Positions 17,432-26,892 are shown, counted from the stretch's first letter. The stretch: 38,411 nucleotides of DNA from Palleronia pontilimi (GCF_016412875.1 NZ_JAEKPD010000027.1:1-38411), one strand, 5' to 3'. The notes: generated from the letters alone by a model not told the origin. Numbers and translations are program-made.

Positions 17432-18022
17432 TTAATGAAGCGACTCGGCGAAGTTCATCGACACGACCTGGTTGTCCACGCCGTCGATATCCATCACCGG
17501 ACCCATCGCCGTCATGTCCACGCCCACCCGCGATGCCCAGCGCGGCCAGTTCGCCGCCAGAAGCGTCAGGCAGTTGGTCGCGCCCAGTTCCCGGGCGGCC
17601 CTGGCAAGCTCGAAGACAAGCTGGCCGTGCACGCGCCTGCGCCGCGCGGCGGGCACGTGGTGCGACACGAACAGCCGCGAGCTTTCCCACACCGTTTCGC
17701 ACACGGGGGCCTTGTCGTAGAGCAGGTTGGACGGAATCGTGTCCAGAAGTCCGCGCTGCGCGTCGCGGATCATGTAGGTGTAGATGCCGCATTTCGCGGT
17801 GGTCGGCGTCAGACGATTGCCAGCCAGCACCTGGCCATCGTCGTCATGCACCACAACCCAACGGCTGGCGGGCGTGTCGTACTGGTCGAATTCCATTCCG
17901 AGCGCCTGGGGCAGATCCCAGTGATTGTGCTGGATGAACCATTCATGCCGCGCGCGCAAAAGATTTGCGAACAGCTCGCCGTGGTGGTGGATGTTTTCGA
18001 AGGAAAGAGTTGTCGTTTGCAT
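17432..18022 (-). CDS. LuxI-family acyl-homoserine lactone synthase
   Basis: This 196-residue protein makes an acyl-homoserine lactone signal from S-adenosylmethionine and an acyl donor. Conserved LuxI residues are present: Arg25, Phe29, Trp35, Glu44, Asp46, Asp49, Arg70 in NRLTPT, and Glu113/Arg116 in WESSR. The acyl chain specificity cannot be read off. An in-frame GTG lies at 18034, but GGAGG sits 5 bases before the ATG at 18022, which decides the start. The gene lies 95 bases downstream of luxR and is preceded by a TCCCC-N5-GGGGA dyad that could be a lux-box-like site. Confidence 0.9.
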   Translation of the reverse strand: MQTTTLSFENIHHHGELFANLLRARHEWFIQHNHWDLPQALGMEFDQYDTPASRWVVVHDDDGQVLAGNRLTPTTAKCGIYTYMIRDAQRGLLDTIPSNLLYDKAPVCETVWESSRLFVSHHVPAARRRRVHGQLVFELARAARELGATNCLTLLAANWPRWASRVGVDMTAMGPVMDIDGVDNQVVSMNFAESLH

Positions 18023-18052
18023 TAAAGCCTCCACAATGCACTCGGAGGGGAA

Positions 18053-18067
18053 TCCCCCAGAAGGGGA
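18053..18067 (-). promoter_or_regulatory. Candidate lux-box-like dyad upstream of luxI
   Basis: TCCCC (18053-18057) and GGGGA (18063-18067) form an inverted repeat centred 38 bases upstream of the luxI start. An overlapping GGGGA-A-TCCCC dyad adjoins it. A closely similar dyad precedes luxR. Binding by the adjacent LuxR protein is inferred, not shown. Confidence 0.4.
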
Positions 18068-18117
18068 CTCTATCTTAAGGCGAACGATTTGCGAGAGATC
18101 ACGGCCGAAATTACAGC

Positions 18118-18729
18118 CTAAAGAAGATTATAGTCTTTCGCCCGCTGGATTGCTTCAGCGGTGGTCCGGGCCATCAATTTGTCGCGCACACCCGACAGCC
18201 TGAGCTTCAACGCGCTTTCCGAAATGCCCAGAATTGCGGCCGCCGCAGTGTGCCGATGACCGTCGGCCACGCACTTCAACGCGGCAAGCTGCGCGCCGGT
18301 CAGGCGCACGTGCGGATCGGCCATGCTGTGGTAGATCTGGATCAGGCCCGTGATGTCTTCGATTTCCGCGTCGGTGAGCTCGCGATCGCTGCGCGCCACG
18401 CTGCAAACGGTGCGTGACGTGATCGGTCCGGTCGACACGGTCACCCCGTATTTCAGACCGAACTTCTTGGCTTCCGCGAATATCCGGAACGGGTCGGGAA
18501 TCTTGCGATTGGACCAGCGCGTCGCTCCGGTGCTTGCAAAGGCCCAGGCCGTCATCGGATCGCGCAGGACGTATCCGCGCTCGGTATATTGCTTCGTCCA
18601 TTCCGGTGAATAGGTCTGAAAGAACATCAGTGGCGACGTGAAACGGATATGAAGCGCCAAAAAATAGCCCGCCTGGGCGTGCTCGTTGAGTTTCTTCAGC
18701 TCGGCATCGAATCGATTGCGATCAAACAT
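18118..18729 (-). CDS. LuxR-family quorum-sensing transcriptional regulator
   Basis: This 203-residue protein has an N-terminal autoinducer-binding domain with equivalents of the invariant TraR residues: Trp44, Tyr48, Asp57-Pro58, Trp72 and Gly95. The C-terminal LuxR-type helix-turn-helix spans about 142-200 (LTGAQLAALKCVADGH, then ILGISESALKLRL and KLMARTTAEAI). The helix-turn-helix diverges from consensus at several positions, including Gln for the usual Glu after LT. It is the likely receptor for the signal made by the neighbouring LuxI. The Shine-Dalgarno region is weak and overlaps a small dyad. It lies downstream of the rplQ terminator on the same strand. Confidence 0.88.
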   Translation of the reverse strand: MFDRNRFDAELKKLNEHAQAGYFLALHIRFTSPLMFFQTYSPEWTKQYTERGYVLRDPMTAWAFASTGATRWSNRKIPDPFRIFAEAKKFGLKYGVTVSTGPITSRTVCSVARSDRELTDAEIEDITGLIQIYHSMADPHVRLTGAQLAALKCVADGHRHTAAAAILGISESALKLRLSGVRDKLMARTTAEAIQRAKDYNLL

Positions 18730-18738
18730 AAGGCAAGA

Positions 18739-18752
18739 TCCCGGAAACGGGA
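18739..18752 (-). promoter_or_regulatory. Dyad just upstream of luxR
   Basis: TCCCG (18739-18743), GAAA, CGGGA (18748-18752), extendable by one A-T pair on each side, lies 10-23 bases before the luxR ATG. It can be a protein site or an RNA hairpin over the ribosome-binding region. It resembles the dyad upstream of luxI (TCCC-N6/7-GGGA). Confidence 0.4.
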
Positions 18753-18819
18753 TTCCGAGGCAACAACTTTAGGGAGAACAAAAGGATAGGTGACGTTCGG
18801 TCAAGCGCGAAAACGACGA

Positions 18820-18846
18820 ACGCCGCGCCCTTGCGGGACGCGGCGT
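18820..18846 (-). terminator. Terminator downstream of rplQ
   Basis: ACGCCGCG (18820-18827) pairs with CGCGGCGT (18839-18846), with inner CCC/GGG pairs and a TTGC loop. On the minus strand the stem is followed by TTCGTCGTTTTCG. It lies 24 bases after the rplQ stop and separates the rpsM-rplQ block from luxR. Confidence 0.65.
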
Positions 18847-18869
18847 CTAGAAGGCGCGATGGGATGTGC

Positions 18870-19283
18870 CTATTCGGCGTCTTCGGCCTCGAGCCGGGCG
18901 CGGTCGGCCGCCCCCTTGGCGTCGCGGTCGCGATCGACGAATTCGATGATCGCCATCGGCGCCATGTCGCCATAGCGGAACCCCGCCTTCAGAACGCGGA
19001 CATAGCCGCCCTGACGCTCGGCGTAGCGGGGGCCCAGAACGTCGAACAGCTTGGCGACGTGCATGTCCTGCTTCAGGCGGCTGGCGGCCTGGCGGCGGGC
19101 GTGCAGGTCGCCGCGCTTGCCCAGGGTGATCATCTTGTCGATGATACGCTTCAGCTCCTTGGCCTTGGGCAGGGTGGTCTTGATCTGCTCGTGTTCGATG
19201 AGCGATCCGCACATGTTGGCGAACATCGCCTTGCGGTGTTCGTGGGTTCGGTTCAGGCGGCGGTATCCGCGAGCGTGACGCAT
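18870..19283 (-). CDS. rplQ: 50S ribosomal protein L17
   Basis: L17 lies near the exit tunnel of the large subunit. The 137-residue protein opens [20 protein letters not shown], characteristic of L17, and ends in a charged tail (about residues 118-137) rich in Arg, Glu and Ala that is longer than the E. coli form. It is the last gene of the rpsM-rpsK-rpoA-rplQ block, 123 bases downstream of rpoA, and is followed by a hairpin terminator. Confidence 0.97.
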   Translation of the reverse strand: MRHARGYRRLNRTHEHRKAMFANMCGSLIEHEQIKTTLPKAKELKRIIDKMITLGKRGDLHARRQAASRLKQDMHVAKLFDVLGPRYAERQGGYVRVLKAGFRYGDMAPMAIIEFVDRDRDAKGAADRARLEAEDAE

Positions 19284-19370
19284 GATTTCAATCCTTTAGC
19301 GCGTGTTTTACTTTGTCCGACCGGCGATGCGTGTCACCGGCTCTCCTTGGGGCGTTGGCCCGGGTCGGGA

Positions 19371-19396
19371 TGCGGGGGCGATCAAGCGTCCCCGCA
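19371..19396 (-). other. Stem-loop between rpoA and rplQ
   Basis: TGCGGGG (19371-19377) pairs with CCCCGCA (19390-19396). It lies at the start of the 123-base rpoA-rplQ gap, about 10 bases after the rpoA stop. No T-run follows on the minus strand. A processing or stability element is inferred. Confidence 0.4.
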
Positions 19397-19406
19397 CCTT
19401 GGCTTA

Positions 19407-20423
19407 TCAGAAGTTGTCTTCGAACTTCTTGGCCAGGTCCTCGATGTTTTCGGGGGGCCATTCTTCCACGTCCATGCCCAGGTGCAGGGCCATGCCCGAT
19501 AGCACTTCCTTGATCTCGTTCAAGGACTTGCGGCCGAAGTTCGGCGTGCGCAGCATCTCGGCTTCGGTTTTCTGGATCAGGTCCCCGATATAGACGATGT
19601 TGTCGTTCTTCAGGCAGTTCGCGGAGCGGACCGACAGTTCCAGCTCGTCCACCTTCTTCAGCAGCAGCGGGTTGAATTCCAGCCCGTCATCGTCGTCCTG
19701 GCGCGACGCGCTTTCCGGCTCGTCGAAGTTCACGAAGATCGACAGCTGGTCCTGCACGATGCGCGCGGCGAAGGCCACGGCGTCTTCGGGCGTGACCGAG
19801 CCGTCGGTTTCGATCTTCATGGTCAGCTTGTCGTAATCCAGGACCTGGCCCTCGCGGGTGGGCTGCACATCGTAGCTGACCTTGCGCACCGGCGAATAGA
19901 TCGCGTCGATGGGCATCAGGCCGATGGGCGCATCCTCGGGGCGGTTCTTGTCGGCGCTGACATAGCCCTTGCCCGAATCCACGGTCAGTTCCATGAACAG
20001 GTCCGCGCCGTCATCCAGGTGGCAGATCACGTGGTCCTTGTTCAGAACCGTGATGCCCTGACTGACCGAAATGTCGCCCGCGGTCACGACCATCGGGCCC
20101 TTGGCCGAGATCGACACCCGCTTGGGGCCTTCGACTTCCATCTTGATCGCGACGCCCTTGAGGTTCAGAACCACGTCGGTCACGTCCTCGCGCACGCCGG
20201 CGATCGAGCTGAACTCGTGCAGCACGTTGTCGATCTGCACCGACGTGATCGCGGCGCCCTGCAGCGACGACATCAGAACGCGGCGCAGCGCATTGCCCAG
20301 CGTCAGCCCGAAGCCACGCTCGAGCGGTTCGGCAATCACCGTGGCCTGACGCGTGCGGTCATTGCCCGGTTTCACCTCAAGCTGCGTGGGCTTGATCAGT
20401 TCTTGCCAGTTTTTGTGAAGCAT
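19407..20423 (-). CDS. rpoA: DNA-directed RNA polymerase alpha subunit
   Basis: The alpha subunit nucleates RNA polymerase assembly and contacts activators and UP elements. The 338-residue protein has the N-terminal domain signature [22 protein letters not shown] at about 38-59 and a complete C-terminal domain (about 255-315) with [14 protein letters not shown] and [16 protein letters not shown]. The length is normal for alphaproteobacteria. It lies 115 bases downstream of rpsK, a gap holding an 11-bp stem-loop, and upstream of rplQ. Confidence 0.98.
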   Translation of the reverse strand: MLHKNWQELIKPTQLEVKPGNDRTRQATVIAEPLERGFGLTLGNALRRVLMSSLQGAAITSVQIDNVLHEFSSIAGVREDVTDVVLNLKGVAIKMEVEGPKRVSISAKGPMVVTAGDISVSQGITVLNKDHVICHLDDGADLFMELTVDSGKGYVSADKNRPEDAPIGLMPIDAIYSPVRKVSYDVQPTREGQVLDYDKLTMKIETDGSVTPEDAVAFAARIVQDQLSIFVNFDEPESASRQDDDDGLEFNPLLLKKVDELELSVRSANCLKNDNIVYIGDLIQKTEAEMLRTPNFGRKSLNEIKEVLSGMALHLGMDVEEWPPENIEDLAKKFEDNF

Positions 20424-20495
20424 GGTGTCTCCTCAATTCTTGTCGGGGTGCCCATGCAAGGCGGTCCCGACACCCGAGGGTGAAAATGACGACAC

Positions 20496-20520
20496 GGGGC
20501 CGCGCGAACCGCGCGACCCC
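20496..20520 (-). other. Strong stem-loop between rpsK and rpoA
   Basis: GGGGCCGCGCG (20496-20506) pairs with CGCGCGACCCC (20510-20520) around a three-base loop. The one mismatch becomes a G-U pair in the minus-strand RNA. It lies about 20 bases downstream of the rpsK stop and is not followed by a T-run. Confidence 0.5.
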
Positions 20521-20538
20521 GCAAACTTGGTAATCCGG

Positions 20539-20925
20539 TCAGACGCGGCGACGCTTGGGCGGACGGCAGCCGTTATGGGCCATGGGCGTCACGTCGCGGA
20601 TCGACGTGATGTTGAAGCCCACCGCGGCAAGCGCGCGCAAAGCCGATTCGCGACCCGAGCCGGGGCCCTGCACTTCGACTTCCAGCGTGCGGACGCCGTG
20701 TTCCTGGGCCTTCTTGCCCGCGTCTTCGGCAGCCATCTGGGCGGCGTAGGGCGTGGATTTCCGCGACCCCTTGAAGCCCATCGTGCCCGCCGACGACCAG
20801 GCGATCGCGTTGCCCTGGACATCCGAGATCAGGATCTTGGTGTTGTTGAACGAAGAATTCACATGCGCAACGCCGGCGGCGATGTTCTTGGAAACCTTCT
20901 TCTTGGTACGGGTAGGACGTGCCAT
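20539..20925 (-). CDS. rpsK: 30S ribosomal protein S11
   Basis: S11 is part of the small-subunit platform next to the E-site codon. The 128-residue protein starts [14 protein letters not shown] and contains the family segments [20 protein letters not shown] and [18 protein letters not shown] at the end. Length and sequence are normal. It follows rpsM by 12 bases and is separated from rpoA by a longer, structured gap. rpsD (S4), which in E. coli lies between rpsK and rpoA, is absent, as is usual in alphaproteobacteria. Confidence 0.98.
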   Translation of the reverse strand: MARPTRTKKKVSKNIAAGVAHVNSSFNNTKILISDVQGNAIAWSSAGTMGFKGSRKSTPYAAQMAAEDAGKKAQEHGVRTLEVEVQGPGSGRESALRALAAVGFNITSIRDVTPMAHNGCRPPKRRRV

Positions 20926-20937
20926 ATCGCGGTCTCC

Positions 20938-21306
20938 TTATTTCTTCTTGCCGGCAATGGCCTTCGCGGGGCCTTTGCGGGTGCGGGCATTGGTGTGCGT
21001 GCGCTGGCCGCGAACCGGCAGGTTGCGGCGGTGACGCAGACCGCGATAGCAGCCCAGGTCCATCAGGCGCTTGATGTTCATCTGAACTTCACGGCGCAGG
21101 TCACCTTCGACGGTGAAGTTCTCGTCGATATATTCGCGGATCTTCACGACGTCGGTGTCGCTCAGTTCGTTCAGGCGCTGCGAGCGGTCGATGCCGACGG
21201 CGTCACAGATCATTTCGGCCGATGCGGGGCCGATGCCGGTGATGTAGGTCAGGGCCACGGGGACCCGCTTTGCGGTGGGGAGGTTGACCCCTGCGATACG
21301 TGCCAA
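20938..21306 (-). CDS. rpsM: 30S ribosomal protein S13 (TTG start)
   Basis: S13 sits in the small-subunit head and forms intersubunit bridges. The 122-residue protein reads [23 protein letters not shown] from residue 2, with the C-terminal [22 protein letters not shown]. The natural start is a TTG at 21304-21306: AAAGGA lies 9 bases upstream and the resulting length is exactly that of the family. No ATG lies in the right place. It heads the rpsM-rpsK-rpoA-rplQ unit behind a promoter at 21458-21486 and a leader of roughly 145 bases. Confidence 0.96.
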   Translation of the reverse strand: MARIAGVNLPTAKRVPVALTYITGIGPASAEMICDAVGIDRSQRLNELSDTDVVKIREYIDENFTVEGDLRREVQMNIKRLMDLGCYRGLRHRRNLPVRGQRTHTNARTRKGPAKAIAGKKK

Positions 21307-21362
21307 GGTAGACGTTCCTTTCGTTGCGGGCCCGTGATCCCAGGCCCTTTTTTCACAACGGA

Positions 21363-21386
21363 AGCCCGAGGGTATCCCCACGGGCT
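21363..21386 (-). other. Stem-loop in the rpsM leader
   Basis: AGCCCG (21363-21368) pairs with CGGGCT (21381-21386). Inside it GGG (21370-21372) pairs with CCC (21376-21378) around a three-base loop. It lies within the inferred transcript leader of rpsM, 57 bases before the start. It could be a ribosomal-protein-binding leader element; no T-run follows. Confidence 0.5.
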
Positions 21387-21457
21387 GCTGTCGAATTACG
21401 GTGCTGCAAGACGGGGCGCGACCCCTGAAATCTTACGATTCCCTTTCAGGATGGTGC

Positions 21458-21486
21458 GCAATAGAGCGTCGCGCCCCGATCGTCAA
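21458..21486 (-). promoter_or_regulatory. Predicted sigma70 promoter of rpsM-rpsK-rpoA-rplQ
   Basis: On the minus strand TTGACG (21486-21481) and TATTGC (21463-21458) are separated by exactly 17 bp. Transcription would begin near 21451 and give a structured leader before rpsM. This implies that the alpha block is transcribed separately from secY-adk. Confidence 0.65.
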
Positions 21487-21502
21487 GGGCAACGCGCAAA
21501 GG

Positions 21503-21533
21503 AAGGGCGCGTGGATCGTGTCCCCGCGCCCTT
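21503..21533 (-). terminator. Stem-loop upstream of the rpsM promoter
   Basis: AAGGGCGCG (21503-21511) pairs with CGCGCCCTT (21525-21533) over a 13-base loop. On the minus strand the stem is followed by CCTTTG. It lies 17 bases after the stop of the small gene at 21551-21706 and just upstream of the rpsM -35 hexamer, as expected for the end of the preceding transcript. Confidence 0.45.
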
Positions 21534-21550
21534 TGTCAGGTCATGTCAGG

Positions 21551-21706
21551 TCAGGCCTGGGTGGGGGGTCCGCTCGTGCGGGCGGACGCGGGCGCGTCCT
21601 CGCGCCCCTCCAGCCAGTTCAGGATCCTGAGGATCCCGACGCCGCACACGCCAAATCCAAAACCGACGCCACTTATGGCGACGATGATCGTCACAACATC
21701 ATTCAT
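21551..21706 (-). CDS. Putative small single-pass membrane protein (51 aa)
   Basis: This ORF of 51 residues begins MNDVVTIIVAISGVGFGFGV and has one Gly-rich hydrophobic segment at about 4-27. A charged and Pro/Ser-rich tail follows (about 32-51). The N-terminal region looks like a plausible membrane anchor. A purine-rich stretch (GAGGCAGAG) precedes the ATG, an apparent promoter lies at 21740-21768 and a stem-loop follows. I do not recognise a family. It is either a real small membrane protein between adk and rpsM or a chance ORF. Confidence 0.45.
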   Translation of the reverse strand: MNDVVTIIVAISGVGFGFGVCGVGILRILNWLEGREDAPASARTSGPPTQA

Positions 21707-21739
21707 TGCTCTGCCTCGATATTTTTTTGTTGTTCGTCA

Positions 21740-21768
21740 AACATAGCAGAGCGCGCGCCCACGGCCAA
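21740..21768 (-). promoter_or_regulatory. Candidate promoter for the 51-aa gene
   Basis: On the minus strand TTGGCC (21768-21763) and TATGTT (21745-21740) are 17 bp apart. The start of transcription would be about 25 bases before the small gene's ATG. The -35 match is only moderate. Nothing else is recognisable in 21769-21932 except an 8-bp GC dyad at 21843-21860. Confidence 0.35.
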
Positions 21769-21932
21769 AGACGTCGGCGATCACGAACGCGTATGTGGGC
21801 GGGACGACGCCAAGAAGATGCGGCGGGCCTGATCCATCGTGGGGGCCGCCCCGGCGGCCCACAGCATTTGGGGCAAGCAAAAATAAGGCGGGGAATGGGC
21901 TTTTCGCGCCCGACGGCCGAAATCGTGGCCGA

Positions 21933-21959
21933 TCTGCCCCAGGCCGCGCCCGGGGCAGA
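21933..21959 (-). terminator. Stem-loop downstream of adk
   Basis: TCTGCCCC (21933-21940) pairs with GGGGCAGA (21952-21959), with an 11-base GC-rich loop. It begins about 10 bases after the adk stop. There is no clear T-run, so it may mark the 3' end of the rpmC-adk transcript by processing or weak termination. Confidence 0.45.
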
Positions 21960-21969
21960 ATCGATCACC

Positions 21970-22607
21970 TCAGTCGAGCAGTTTCTCGATCTGTTCGCCG
22001 ACCTCGTCGATCTCGGCCAGACCGTCGATGCGCTTCAGATCGCCCTTGGCGTAGTAATAACCGATCAGCGGCGAGGTCTTCTTGTAATATTCCATCAGCC
22101 GCTGCTTCAGGCTTTCCGCGTTGTCGTCCTCGCGGCGCTTGAACTCGGTGCCGCCGCAATTCTCGCACTTGCCGTCCTCGGGGATCGGCTTCGAGATGTC
22201 GTTGTACATCTGGCCGCAATTGGCGCAGGTCGACCGGGCCGTGATCCGTTCGATCAGCGCCTTGTCGTCGACCTGCAACTCGATCACGGCGCCCAGATCC
22301 TCGTTGTGCTTGGCCAGCAGCTCGGACAGCGCGTCGGCCTGCGCCAGCGTCCGCGGGAACCCGTCGAAGATCAGGCCGCCGCCCTTGTCTTCGTTCAGCT
22401 TCTCTTCGATCAGGCCGATGACGATCTCGTCGGTGACGAGCTCCCCCCGGTCCATGATCTTGGCAACCTTCTGGCCCATCTCGGTGCCCGAATTGCGGGC
22501 CTCGCGCAGCATGTCGCCGGTCGAAAGCTGGCGCATGTCCCGCTCTTCCACGAGCCGCCGCGCCTGTGTGCCCTTGCCCGCGCCCGGCGGTCCCAGAAGT
22601 ATGATGT

Positions 22608-22611
<4 letters not shown>
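21970..22611 (-). CDS. adk: Adenylate kinase with zinc-type lid
   Basis: Adk interconverts ATP+AMP and 2 ADP. The 213-residue protein has the P-loop GPPGAGKGT at 7-15, DGFPRT at about 83-88 and a full-length lid domain. The lid carries four cysteines, C129, C132, C149 and C152 (CxxC-x16-CxxC), the pattern of zinc-binding adenylate kinases known from Gram-positives and found in a number of alphaproteobacteria. Its start overlaps the secY stop by four bases (ATGA). It is the last gene of the spc-type block. Confidence 0.97.
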
Positions 22612-23984
<1,373 letters not shown>

Positions 23985-24008
23985 GTCGGGGTCTCGCTAT
24001 GTATGAAA

Positions 24009-24044
24009 ACGCCGCGCGAACCGGCTTCCGGGCTCGCGCGGCGT
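24009..24044 (-). terminator. Terminator-like hairpin between rplO and secY
   Basis: ACGCCGCGCGA (24009-24019) pairs perfectly with TCGCGCGGCGT (24034-24044). On the minus strand the stem is followed by TTTCATAC, giving four T including the stem's last base. It sits in the middle of the operon, so it may attenuate transcription into secY-adk or define an mRNA end. Confidence 0.5.
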
Positions 24045-24068
24045 CATGAAAACCTGAGTGGTTATGTA

Positions 24069-24086
24069 AGCGGCGGCGCCGCCGCT
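24069..24086 (-). repeat. Perfect 18-bp GC palindrome after rplO
   Basis: The 18 bases AGCGGCGGCGCCGCCGCT are self-complementary. They lie 9 bases after the rplO stop and 25 bases before the terminator-like hairpin, so two hairpins stand in tandem in the rplO-secY gap. Confidence 0.5.
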
Positions 24087-24095
24087 CACAACCCG

Positions 24096-24566
24096 TTACT
24101 CGGCCGCTGGCGCGCTCGTGACGGTCAGCGAGCCACCGACCTTCTCGACCGCTTCGATCGCGGATTTTGAGGCACCGGTCACGGTGATCTGCACCTTCGA
24201 CGTGATCTCGCCCTTGGACAGGACGCGGATTCCGTCGCGCTTGCGCCGGATCAGGCCCGAATCGACCAGCTCGGTCTCGGTGATTTCCTCGCCCAGCTTG
24301 CCAGCGTCGATGAACTTCTGGATCAGGCCCAGGTTCACGACGGCGAATTGCTTGCGGTTGGGCTTGCTGAAGCCACGCTTCGGCAGACGCTGGTAGATCG
24401 GCATCTGGCCACCCTCGTAGCCGTTGATCGCCACACCCGAGCGGGACTTCTGACCCTTGATACCCCGGCCGGCGGTCTTGCCGGTGCCGGATCCCGGACC
24501 ACGGCCCACGCGCTTGCGCGGCTTGGTGGCACCCGGGTTGTCGTGCAGTTCGTTCAGTTTAACCAT
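24096..24566 (-). CDS. rplO: 50S ribosomal protein L15
   Basis: L15 is a late-assembly protein of the large subunit. The 156-residue protein begins [20 protein letters not shown] and has the Gly-rich N-terminal extension [24 protein letters not shown] that threads into rRNA, plus the [15 protein letters not shown] motif. The ATG at 24566 is set by AAGGAAG just upstream; an in-frame start 57 bases earlier is not supported. The 97-base gap from rpmD has complementary segments, including a GAGGCC/GGCCTC dyad over the rpmD stop. Confidence 0.97.
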   Translation of the reverse strand: MVKLNELHDNPGATKPRKRVGRGPGSGTGKTAGRGIKGQKSRSGVAINGYEGGQMPIYQRLPKRGFSKPNRKQFAVVNLGLIQKFIDAGKLGEEITETELVDSGLIRRKRDGIRVLSKGEITSKVQITVTGASKSAIEAVEKVGGSLTVTSAPAAE

Positions 24567-24663
24567 TGTCGCTTCCTTTTTTTGCCGGACGCGCACCCCC
24601 AGCGACGGGAGCGGTGCGGCCACGGCGTTGCGTTGTCTTGTCTTGGGGGTCGAGGCCTTGGCC

Positions 24664-24852
24664 TCAGCCCTTTTCTTCGATGATCTGCACCATGTGCGGG
24701 ATCGAGTTGACCATGCCGCGGACGGACGGAGTGTCTTCCAGTTCGCGCACGCGGTGCATCTTGTTCAGGCCCAGGCCCTTCAGCGTCTTGCGCTGGCTGG
24801 CGGGGCGGCGGATGGGCGAGCCCACCTGCTTGACGACGATGGTTTTAGCCAT
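24664..24852 (-). CDS. rpmD: 50S ribosomal protein L30
   Basis: L30 is a small protein of the large subunit. The 62-residue sequence starts [20 protein letters not shown] and includes [24 protein letters not shown], as in bacterial L30. Length is normal. It follows rpsE by three bases and precedes rplO. Confidence 0.96.
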   Translation of the reverse strand: MAKTIVVKQVGSPIRRPASQRKTLKGLGLNKMHRVRELEDTPSVRGMVNSIPHMVQIIEEKG

Positions 24853-24855
24853 GGT

Positions 24856-25434
24856 TTAAGCCTCCTCGGCGACTTGGTCGGATGCGTGGGTCGCATCTTC
24901 GCGCTTGGGCAGGATGTCGGCGACCTTCTTGCCGCGACGCTGGGCGACGGACCGCGGCGAGGCTTCGTTCAGCAGGCCGTTCAGCGTGGCGCGGATCATG
25001 TTGTAGGGGTTCTGCGACCCGATCGACTTGGCGACCACGTCCTGGACGCCCAGCATCTCGAAGATGGCGCGCATCGGACCACCGGCGATGATGCCCGTAC
25101 CTTGCGGCGCGGTGCGCATGACGACCTTGCCCGCACCGTGGCGACCATAGACGTCGTGGTGCAGCGTGCGGCCGTCGCGCAGGGGCACGCGGATCATGTT
25201 GCGCTTGGCGGCTTCGCCGGCCTTGCGGATCGCCTCGGGGACTTCCTTGGCCTTGCCCTTGCCGAAGCCCACGCGGCCGCGCTGGTCGCCCACGACGACG
25301 AGTGCCGCGAAGCCGAAACGCTTGCCGCCCTTGACGGTCTTGGACACGCGGTTGATCGCCACAAGGCGATCGGCGAATTCGGGGGTTTCGTCGCGCTGGC
25401 CGCGACGGCCGCCCCGGTTGTCATCTCTTGCCAT
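24856..25434 (-). CDS. rpsE: 30S ribosomal protein S5
   Basis: S5 lies at the mRNA entry channel and helps decoding fidelity. The 192-residue protein has the S5 N-terminal domain ([19 protein letters not shown], near residues 31-50) and the C-terminal domain with [19 protein letters not shown] and [21 protein letters not shown]. The start at 25434 is chosen for AAGGAG at 8 bases; an in-frame ATG at 25491 has no such site. The 134-base gap upstream to rplR holds two strong hairpins. Confidence 0.97.
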   Translation of the reverse strand: MARDDNRGGRRGQRDETPEFADRLVAINRVSKTVKGGKRFGFAALVVVGDQRGRVGFGKGKAKEVPEAIRKAGEAAKRNMIRVPLRDGRTLHHDVYGRHGAGKVVMRTAPQGTGIIAGGPMRAIFEMLGVQDVVAKSIGSQNPYNMIRATLNGLLNEASPRSVAQRRGKKVADILPKREDATHASDQVAEEA

Positions 25435-25509
25435 ACGTCTGGCTCCTTCATGGCCCTCGCGGGCTTGGTTGATACGATCCTGGTGGGCCATGGGGCCCCC
25501 GGATCATCG

Positions 25510-25559
25510 AGGCGGTCGTCCGCCTGCAAAGACAGGACCGCGCCATTCAGGCGCGATCC
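25510..25559 (-). other. Tandem stem-loops between rplR and rpsE
   Basis: AGGCGG-TCGT-CCGCCT (25510-25525) is a perfect hairpin. GGACCGCGCC (25535-25544) pairs with GGCGCGATCC (25550-25559) through ten positions with one G-U in the minus-strand RNA. No T-run follows either stem. They fill most of the gap and suggest mRNA processing or a regulatory leader for rpsE. Confidence 0.5.
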
Positions 25560-25568
25560 CGTGAACTC

Positions 25569-25928
25569 TTAGATCTTCAGGCCGCCCTCGCGCGCGGCGT
25601 CGGCCAGGGCCTTCACCTTGCCGTGGAACAGGAAGCCGCCGCGATCGAAATAGGCTTCGCTGACGCCTGCCTTCTTGGCCCGCTCGGCGATCGCCGCACC
25701 GACCTTGGTCGCCGCGTCGATGTTGTTCTTGCCGACGACGCCCAGATCCTTTTCCAGCGACGAGGCCGAGGCCAGCGTCACACCCTGCACATCGTCGATG
25801 AGCTGGACGGAAATGTTCTTGTTCGAGCGGTGAACGCTCAGGCGCGGACGCCCTGCGTTGACCTTGCGAAGCTTGTTCCGAACGCGCAGGCGGCGCTTCA
25901 GAAACAGGTCTCTTTTGCTGTTTGCCAT
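25569..25928 (-). CDS. rplR: 50S ribosomal protein L18
   Basis: L18 binds 5S rRNA with L5 in the central protuberance. The 119-residue protein starts [20 protein letters not shown] and contains [20 protein letters not shown] and the C-terminal [23 protein letters not shown], all typical. The ATG at 25928 gives the family length; upstream in-frame sequence only shadows rplF. It follows rplF by 10 bases. Confidence 0.97.
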   Translation of the reverse strand: MANSKRDLFLKRRLRVRNKLRKVNAGRPRLSVHRSNKNISVQLIDDVQGVTLASASSLEKDLGVVGKNNIDAATKVGAAIAERAKKAGVSEAYFDRGGFLFHGKVKALADAAREGGLKI

Positions 25929-25938
25929 GTCTGCGTCC

Positions 25939-26472
25939 TTACTTCTTCTTGCCTTCCTTGCGGAAGATGAATTCACCCTTATAGCGGATGCCCTTGCCCT
26001 TGTAGGGCTCGGGACGGCGCCATTCGCGAATGTTCGCGGCCACCTGGCCCACATGCTGCTCGTCGATGCCTTCGACGATGATCTCGGTCTGCTTGGGGAC
26101 CGAGAGCGTCACGCCGTCGGGCACCTGGAAGTCGACGTCGTGGCTGAGGCCCAGGTTCAGCTTCAGGACGTTGCCCTGCAGCTGCGCGCGGTAGCCCACG
26201 CCTTGGATCTCCAGCTCTTTCTTGAAGCCGGTGGTGACGCCCGTCACCAGGTTCTGAACCATCGTGCGGCTCATGCCCCATTGCTGGCGGGCGCGCTTGG
26301 ACTTGCCGCGCGGGGTGATGGTGACGGCGTTGTCTTCGACAGCCAGCGTCACATCATCCGTCGCAGTGAAGGTCCGGGTGCCCTTGGGCCCCTTCACTTC
26401 GATTTTCTGACCGTCGATCTTGGCTTCCACGCCGGAAGGCAGGTCAACGGGTCGTTTACCGATACGAGACAT
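25939..26472 (-). CDS. rplF: 50S ribosomal protein L6
   Basis: L6 lies at the base of the L7/L12 stalk near the factor-binding site. The 177-residue protein starts [20 protein letters not shown], has two repeated alpha/beta domains and ends with the [14 protein letters not shown] signature, then a basic tail. Length is normal. It is 12 bases downstream of rpsH. Confidence 0.98.
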   Translation of the reverse strand: MSRIGKRPVDLPSGVEAKIDGQKIEVKGPKGTRTFTATDDVTLAVEDNAVTITPRGKSKRARQQWGMSRTMVQNLVTGVTTGFKKELEIQGVGYRAQLQGNVLKLNLGLSHDVDFQVPDGVTLSVPKQTEIIVEGIDEQHVGQVAANIREWRRPEPYKGKGIRYKGEFIFRKEGKKK

Positions 26473-26484
26473 ACCAATCCCTCC

Positions 26485-26877
26485 TTAGAAGACGGTGCAG
26501 AGCACTTCACCGCCGACATTGGCGGAGCGTGCGGCGGCGTCCGTCATCACACCCTTGGGGGTCGAGACGATGGAGATGCCCAGGCCCTGGCGGACGGACG
26601 GGATGTCCGAAACACCGGCATAGACGCGACGACCGGGGGTCGACACGCGCTTGAGGTCCTTGATGACCGGAGCGCCCTCGTAATACTTCAGGCTGATCTC
26701 GATGGCCGGGTGGCCATCCTTGCCGGTCGTGGCTTCATATCCGCGGATATAGCCTTCGTCGGCAAGCACATCCAGGACCCAGCCGCGCAGTTTCGAGGCG
26801 GGAGTGATGACCGTGGACTTGCCGCGCAGCTGAGCGTTGCGGATCCGGGTCAGCATATCACCGATAGGATCGTTCAT
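26485..26877 (-). CDS. rpsH: 30S ribosomal protein S8
   Basis: S8 binds 16S rRNA in the central domain and is an autogenous repressor of the spc operon in E. coli. The 130-residue protein starts [20 protein letters not shown] and ends in the classical STPKGVMTD...GGEVLCTVF pattern. It follows rpsN by 15 bases. No obvious S8-binding mimic was identified near rplE, though this was not folded computationally. Confidence 0.97.
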   Translation of the reverse strand: MNDPIGDMLTRIRNAQLRGKSTVITPASKLRGWVLDVLADEGYIRGYEATTGKDGHPAIEISLKYYEGAPVIKDLKRVSTPGRRVYAGVSDIPSVRQGLGISIVSTPKGVMTDAAARSANVGGEVLCTVF

Positions 26878-26892
26878 TGTATCAAAACCTCC

